From NCBI GenBank assembly GCA_948474755.1, contig CAOLHI010000074.1, positions 496,001 through 560,000 of the forward strand: a DNA stretch of 64,000 nucleotides, in the 5' to 3' direction. Position 1 is the first letter of the stretch. Each line of letters starts with the position of its first letter. Source of the stretch: Ctenosaura bakeri. Lineage: Eukaryota; Chordata; Lepidosauria; Squamata; Iguanidae. The notes under the pieces were generated by a model. It saw nothing but the letters and a program-made list of their open reading frames with translations, was not told the DNA's origin and did not search any database. Both the position numbers and the translations under genes were made by a program. Shown in pieces: positions 58,928 to 64,000 of this stretch.

Positions 58928-59092
58928 CATGTTGTTGTAGTTGTGTGCCTTCAGGTCATTTCTGATTTATGGCAACCCCAAGTCAAACCTATCATGGAAT
59001 TTTCTGGGGCTGAAAGTGTATGATGCTCCCAACGTTATCCAGTCACTTTCAATGGCTGACCAGGGAATCAAATCCTGGACTGGCTCCCTGTT
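58928..59092 (-). mobile_element. Sauria-type SINE, copy 3 (head truncated)
   Basis: The + strand shows the complement of the tail and body: GTTGTAGTTGTGTGCCTTC, AGGTCATTTCTGATTTATGG, TCAATGGCTGACCAGGGAAT and the B-box side AATCAAATCCTGGACTGG. The A-box end is missing. It lies about 100 bp from the CR1 3' end. Confidence 0.8.
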
Positions 59093-60800
59093 AGTGATGC
59101 ATAAGTCTACTTTGCACTTGAATATATACTTTTTTGCATCATTGCAGAGGGAGGAAGGGAATTCTAACTTCTGCAATGACCAAAGCTCTTCCTCTCAGGG
59201 CTTACTGTGTCACTCTGATAGCACCCCCTTCCAGCAACAGCCATGTAATGGCTGGTAGAGAGCACAGGGGATCAAAGAAGTATCTGGCTATGGGAATAGA
59301 TTGATGGTATCTACTGAGAGCTCCAAAGGATGACACAGATATTGAAGAAAGATGTCCTTGTTCTGTGCCTGACTACAGGAACATAACCAGATGCTTTTAT
59401 GATCCCTTCTATCTCTACGAGCCATGAGATGGTCATGGAGGAGAGTCTATAGAAGTGACATGATGCATCCTGAAGCTAGCAACAGGGGAGTCATTGTGGA
59501 GTTCTGCGTGCACAACTCTCATATGATGTACAACTGTAGAAGGTCTTGGCCAATATATGATAACTGCTGCCTTGTTGCATGGATATCCTTTCTAAAAAAG
59601 CACACTGGGAGGGAGGCTTTGTTTCTTTTAAATCAGTAAATCTGTTCTTCTGTGTCTGTTGTGTGTACCTGTGCACTCTGCTTAGCAACAGAACAAACTA
59701 GTTTCATAGAGAGATTCCTTGTACAAATTGTGGAGACCTTGATGAAGAGGACCACTTATCGTTTCATTTTTGGGCGGGAGGTGAAAACTCTCACACCAAT
59801 ATTTTTCATGACCCAAGAAATCCTACTGACTTTGTGAGTTTAAATACAAAGGCATCCGACACAGGGCATTAACACATGATTGCCCGGGAAACCCTCTACC
59901 AATTTCCACCCACAAGTGGCATTCCAGAACAGGTATAAATTCCCTCCCTGGTTAAAGGGGATGCATCACCCATTCTGATATAACAGCTCCTCAACTCAGT
60001 CTTCCACCTACCTCTCTCCAGTCCTCTGTGTAATATTTTGCTGGAGGGTCTTGCAACCAGCACACGGACGGGCTGATCCCATCAGGATTATCTCTACCTT
60101 CTTGTATGTTCCAGTGCTGCCCCCTCAGCCTCCAGCCTTGCTGGGCTGAGCAGCAAGATGTGGAGAGTCATTCTATGTTTGTTGAATATGGACAGCATTG
60201 GTACAGATTTTCTCTATACGGACCTTGTGAAGTCATGGGTTTATATATAGAAATATTACTTTATTGTTACAAAAATGTTACTTGAGTATGAGGTAATAGC
60301 TGTTTGTGGGGAGAGGAGAGAGTGGAGTGTTGAACTGGGAGTTGATTGGTGGAGTGTTTGAGGATATTTGTATGGGACAGTTGGAGAATGGCAGTTAGAG
60401 ACAGAGGGGAGTCAGTTTTGCATAGAGCTTCAGAAGCGTGCAAACTGGAAATGGGTCTGAGAGGGCTTTGGACTTGATTTAGACCAGGCTTGGAGTAAGA
60501 AAATGGAGTTTGAGCTGAGTGATAAGTAAGGGTCTGATTTAGCCTGTTTTGTCTTTGTTTTTATGTACATTCGGTCCTCCAGTATTGCTATCATTCTGAG
60601 AGCTAGGTTTCAGACAAGGTATCTGTGGCAGCAGAATTGAAGGTAGAAGACTGTTTTATCGTGTTGGGGATAAAAGTAGTATAAATCCTCATATGACTCT
60701 TGAGGTCTATTAGACTGACCCCACAGTTGAAGTCACACAAGGGGGACAGGGGGAAGTCCTTACATGTAGCAGAAGTGTGGATCAAGGAAAGTGCTCACAC
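59093..60800. other. Unassigned sequence, possibly containing an LTR
   Basis: A TATA-like CAGGTATAAATTCCC at about 59928-59942 is followed by CT-rich sequence and CCTCTGTGTAATATTTTGC, which could be an LTR promoter and R region, but no ends or second copy are found. No gene seen. Confidence 0.3.
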
Positions 60801-60803
60801 TGA

Positions 60804-61213
60804 GGCCATTTCCACATGACAATGCTCCTGCACTTTGTCCCGTCACAGTCCCTGCAGCATCCCTGCTGGGAAGGAAGTGTGCCAGGAAAGCTCCCCTCTG
60901 CAACTCACTGGCTCCCTGTGGAAGGGAGCACAGTGGCTCCGCCTCTTCCTTCCACAGCGCAGCCGGGCAGCTTCCATTGTTACACTCGGGAAGGAAGTGT
61001 TGCCAGCATGCTTCCAGCCCTTCCACATGGCTTGGAAGGGTGAGAGCGGCATGTAATGTCAGGCGCAAAACAGATACTTTCCATTTTTTGAATACTGCCC
61101 GCCCGTGTCACTTGGGAACAAGATGGCCGTGAGCCAGTGACAACATCATGCAGATGCATGACCAGTCGACCACTGCCATCTTGCCTTGCAGCAGCCATTG
61201 TGCAGAAATAGCT
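60804..61213. mobile_element. Non-autonomous TIR DNA element, family A-related
   Basis: The left end GGCCATTTCCACATGAC and right end TGTGCAGAAATAGCT are inverted termini, with TGA directly repeated at 60801-60803 and 61214-61216. The interior CCTCTTCCTTCCACAGCGCA is the module shared with family A, but the hairpin terminus of family A is absent. 410 bp; antisense and sense frames of about 100 codons are compositional. Confidence 0.7.
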
Positions 61214-61216
61214 TGA

Positions 61217-61479
61217 GAGTTTGCAGTGAACACTGTTAAGTCTTCTCACTTGGTGGGTTAAGTGTGAAGACCTTCACATTGGGCCTCAATGGTCAGGGTG
61301 CCTGAGAGGAATGCTCATACTTGGTGGCACTGGTGCAACTGCCTGCATGGAAAACCTCACACTTGTATACAATGGTAGGGTAAAGAGTAGAACCCTCAAA
61401 GACAGGGGACAAACCTGACATTTGGAAAGCAGCGGTGAGATATAAGGTAAGATCTCCACAAACTCACCTTGATATCCTC
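61217..61479. other. Unassigned intergenic sequence
   Basis: No recognised feature; TGGGCCTCAATGGTCAGGGT and neighbouring G-rich words do not form a clear repeat. Confidence 0.4.
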
Positions 61480-61829
61480 AAGGGAGGTCTTTCTCCTGTT
61501 CCCACCATTCTCACTTGTCCGACTGGCCGGACATGGGAATGAGCCTTCTCAATGACTGCTCCTAGGCTGTCGGAGAAGGCTGGGCTGGCACCCTCTCTGT
61601 TTTCCTTTCATGAGCAAGTAAAGAACTTTTAAACAGGCTGTTGATGATTAATTGGTTGCAGGGATTTTTTTTTTAATCGGGGTGCTGGTGTTCACATGAT
61701 AGTTTACTTAATTGTGTTTTAATTTGTTTATCATCAGGTTTTCTAGCTTTATCTTGATTTAGCCTTTTTGTAAGCCACCTTGGGTCCCATATCAAGAGAA
61801 ACACAGGATATAAACAAAATAAAATAAAA
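61480..61829 (+). mobile_element. L2-like LINE 3' UTR
   Basis: T-rich 3' UTR wording ends in TTTTTGTAAGCCACCTTGGG, then ACACAGGATATAAACAAAAT and an AAATAAAAT tail, the standard terminus of reptile L2-type LINEs and their SINEs. No coding part remains. Confidence 0.65.
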
Positions 61830-64000
61830 GACTGATCTGCTTGACTGAGGACTCTGATAAAGTATCCCTACTCAGTTTGAGTCCTTGGGCATTTGGGAAA
61901 AGGCTAGGCATCTACATTCTAAAACAGCACAATCCAGGAAAGTCTTAATCATCTACTGAACTTAAATTTCCATTATAGTTAGGGTTCTGTTGAGGCCAGA
62001 ATACTTCAAAATATACAGAAAATGATTAAAAATGCATTTTGAGCTGTTTGGAAACCCTGAGGGTGAGAATCTTGGATTGAGGAGAATCTCAGAAGTTTGA
62101 AAAATTCTGAACATTTGAAACATTCTGTACAGACTTTGCATGTGTTTTTGTGCAGAGCTGCCTTTTCTGCATAGAAAACAGCAGTTTATGCACAAAATAT
62201 GCTGTTTCCTCCACAGAAAAGGCTGTTTTCTGCACAGAAATGCCACATGTGAGCTTTGCAGAATAAATTCTGAACTGTGAGCAGTCTTTGAAAACCGAAG
62301 ACTTCCTTACAGTGAGAAGAAAATTGCTTAAGTTACTCGTAGCTTCATTGAAGAACAAAAATAGCAAACAATTATATTTCTATTGGTGACTTAACACTGG
62401 TATAACAGTGTTATGCCACTCCAACCTTTCTCAAGCAGCAGGGGTATGGGGAAACAGCAATGAAAACCATTTATATCAGGGCAAGGAGAGGTCCTGCCAG
62501 CTCTCAAGCTGTTTGGGAGTCAGCATGATAACTTCCTTTCCTGACAGAGACTGTTTTTGCTGCTCTTCCCCATTGCTGCAGGACTCACAACAACATGGCT
62601 ACTGCTTCCACACAGCTGCCAATATCTCTTCCTAAAGCAGCAGCATAGTTAATGCTGGCCAATAAGGTTGTAGTTTATGCTGGTGACTTTTTCTTGGGGT
62701 GTGGGGGTTGCAGGCATTTGGAATATACAAGAAGGTCAAACAGAGCAAAATACCCTGAAGGCTGATTCATGGAAAGTGTCCTCCAAAAGACCTGTCCATA
62801 GCTTCAAGCGCAAGTGAAGAAAAACAGCATTTGGGTATCTCTCAAGGCGTTCATATCTTACATCTTTGCAAACCGCCATGGAGTAGAATATCCTTGTGTT
62901 ATCTGTTAATAGCAGAAGGTTCAGTTGTATAGATTTTTATGTTAAGATGCAAAATAGTGACACCTGGACTCCAATTCCTTGAGCAGAGAGGCAAGATTTT
63001 GTATTACATTTTTTCATCCCTATATTCATGAAGACATTTGGCAGCTCAAATAAAAACAACAGCATTCTTTTTTTTTTTCAAAGAGGGGACAGTTTTCAAC
63101 CTCACATGATTAGGATTATCTATAAAGGTATGTAGAGGCAGGTTTACCATCTGTTGTAAACATATCTTGAAAGAGGTTCATATTAAAAACCTAAGTAAAA
63201 GTCAAGTTGGTCTACAGCTGAGCTGAAAGGAAGGCTGGCTTTCTACAAATTGTTGTTTTCCCTAAAAAACACCACTCTTTTCAGCATTTTTTTCCAGGTG
63301 AAGCTGAAAAGGACATAGAAATGTTGACTTTTCCATCAACAAGGCAATCAAACAAATACACCCCAGCTTTAAGCCAAAATTAGTTACATATACTTACACA
63401 TGACAAAGTCAGAGGATCAGATCCAGATCTAGATACATAGATTTACACAGGAATAATTGAGTTAAAGGGCAGAATTCAGTATTAATCATCACTAGCATAG
63501 ACCCATCAAATTCAATTGATCTGCTCTAACTATGAACTACTGTAGATCCAATCCACTATATGGACAGGGATATACTTTCAGATGCACATCTCATTGATAT
63601 TAACGTCACACAGATAGATAACACTAAGCACTTGAATTAGATTAGTCATGCATTTTTACCCACAGTAACAACTTTTAAGTTATTTTATTTTAAATAATAA
63701 TGGTACTTATGGTTTGGTGTAGCACAGAACAAGTATCCCCATCACTGAGCAGTTCCAGTGCTGATCAAGAGCATCATCCCAATCATATATAACTCATTCT
63801 GGTCATACTTTGGAAATAGTATAATGCAGCAGTGGACAACTCTATCAGGAACAGGGAACAATTCCTTGCCCCAAAGGCTGCACTTCCCACATACACATCA
63901 AGCCCAAATACTTCCAGTTTATATTTTCTGACAGAAAGTGGCAGCATTTCACTTCCTGTTGCCAATTTGACAGAGATTTCAGAAGAGAACAGAGGTATTT
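61830..64000. other. Unassigned intergenic sequence to the window end
   Basis: AT-rich; repeated words around 62155-62250 (TTTTCTGCATAGAAAACAGC, TTTTCTGCACAGAAATGCC) form a small decayed tandem or palindromic patch. 63470-63560 (CTAGCATAGACCCATCAA, GTAGATCCAATCC) is a faded copy of the 43749-44148 fold-back family. No gene seen. Confidence 0.45.

Noticed and set aside
59928..60150. Third LTR
   Set aside because: Only a TATA-like word and CT-rich sequence; no poly(A) signal at a fitting distance, no ends and no related copy in the window.

Overview
The window reads as intergenic DNA from a squamate reptile (lizard or snake). I see no host protein-coding gene, spliced or unspliced, and no functional RNA gene. 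The squamate assignment rests on the repeats: three tRNA-headed Sauria-type SINE copies, one 5S-rRNA-headed 5S-Sauria SINE sharing the same 3' tail, CR1 LINEs ending in the (ATTCTATG)n-type repeat, older L3-like and L2-like LINE fragments, Penelope-like elements and many small inverted-repeat DNA elements. The species cannot be fixed from the sequence.

Layout. 0-9.7 kb: a GA tract, the first copy of a 373-bp TIR element (family A), a near-perfect fold-back element, a second family A copy, microsatellites and two related minus-strand LTR-like sequences. 10-11.1 kb: a 5'-truncated CR1 inserted inside a fold-back element. 12.7-19.2 kb: a Sauria SINE, a tRNA-headed SINE, a third family A copy and an old L3-like LINE. 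22-29 kb: a second Sauria SINE, the 3' part of a Penelope-like element, a 5'-truncated L1-like insertion with a 15-bp target duplication, and a 693-bp TIR element. 32-36 kb: a second Penelope-like copy with a recognisable GIY-YIG remnant, the 5S-Sauria SINE, and L3-like and L2-like remains. 37.6-39.4 kb: a CR1 whose reverse transcriptase frame is almost intact. 40-47 kb: mostly non-repetitive sequence, including candidate conserved non-coding elements, plus more fold-back elements. 50-54 kb: a cluster of TIR elements, including a GC-rich element nested inside another. 55.7-58.8 kb: the longest but most decayed CR1, running from the end of ORF1 to the 3' terminus. 58.9-64 kb: a third Sauria SINE, one more TIR element, an L2-like tail and unassigned sequence.

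The main pattern is that at least seven non-autonomous DNA elements of different length and content (about 160 to 700 bp) share one terminal motif, close to GGCC(A/C)TTTC(C/T)GCA, and are flanked by matching 3-bp direct repeats (TAA, TAA, TAT, TGT, AGT, TGA, AGA; AAA for an eighth). This suggests one transposase family, not present in this window, mobilised them all. A second notable pattern is that both Penelope-like copies carry a hammerhead-type core (CTGANGA, hairpin, AAA) downstream of their coding remnant. No open frame here appears to serve the host; the long ones are LINE reverse transcriptase remains.
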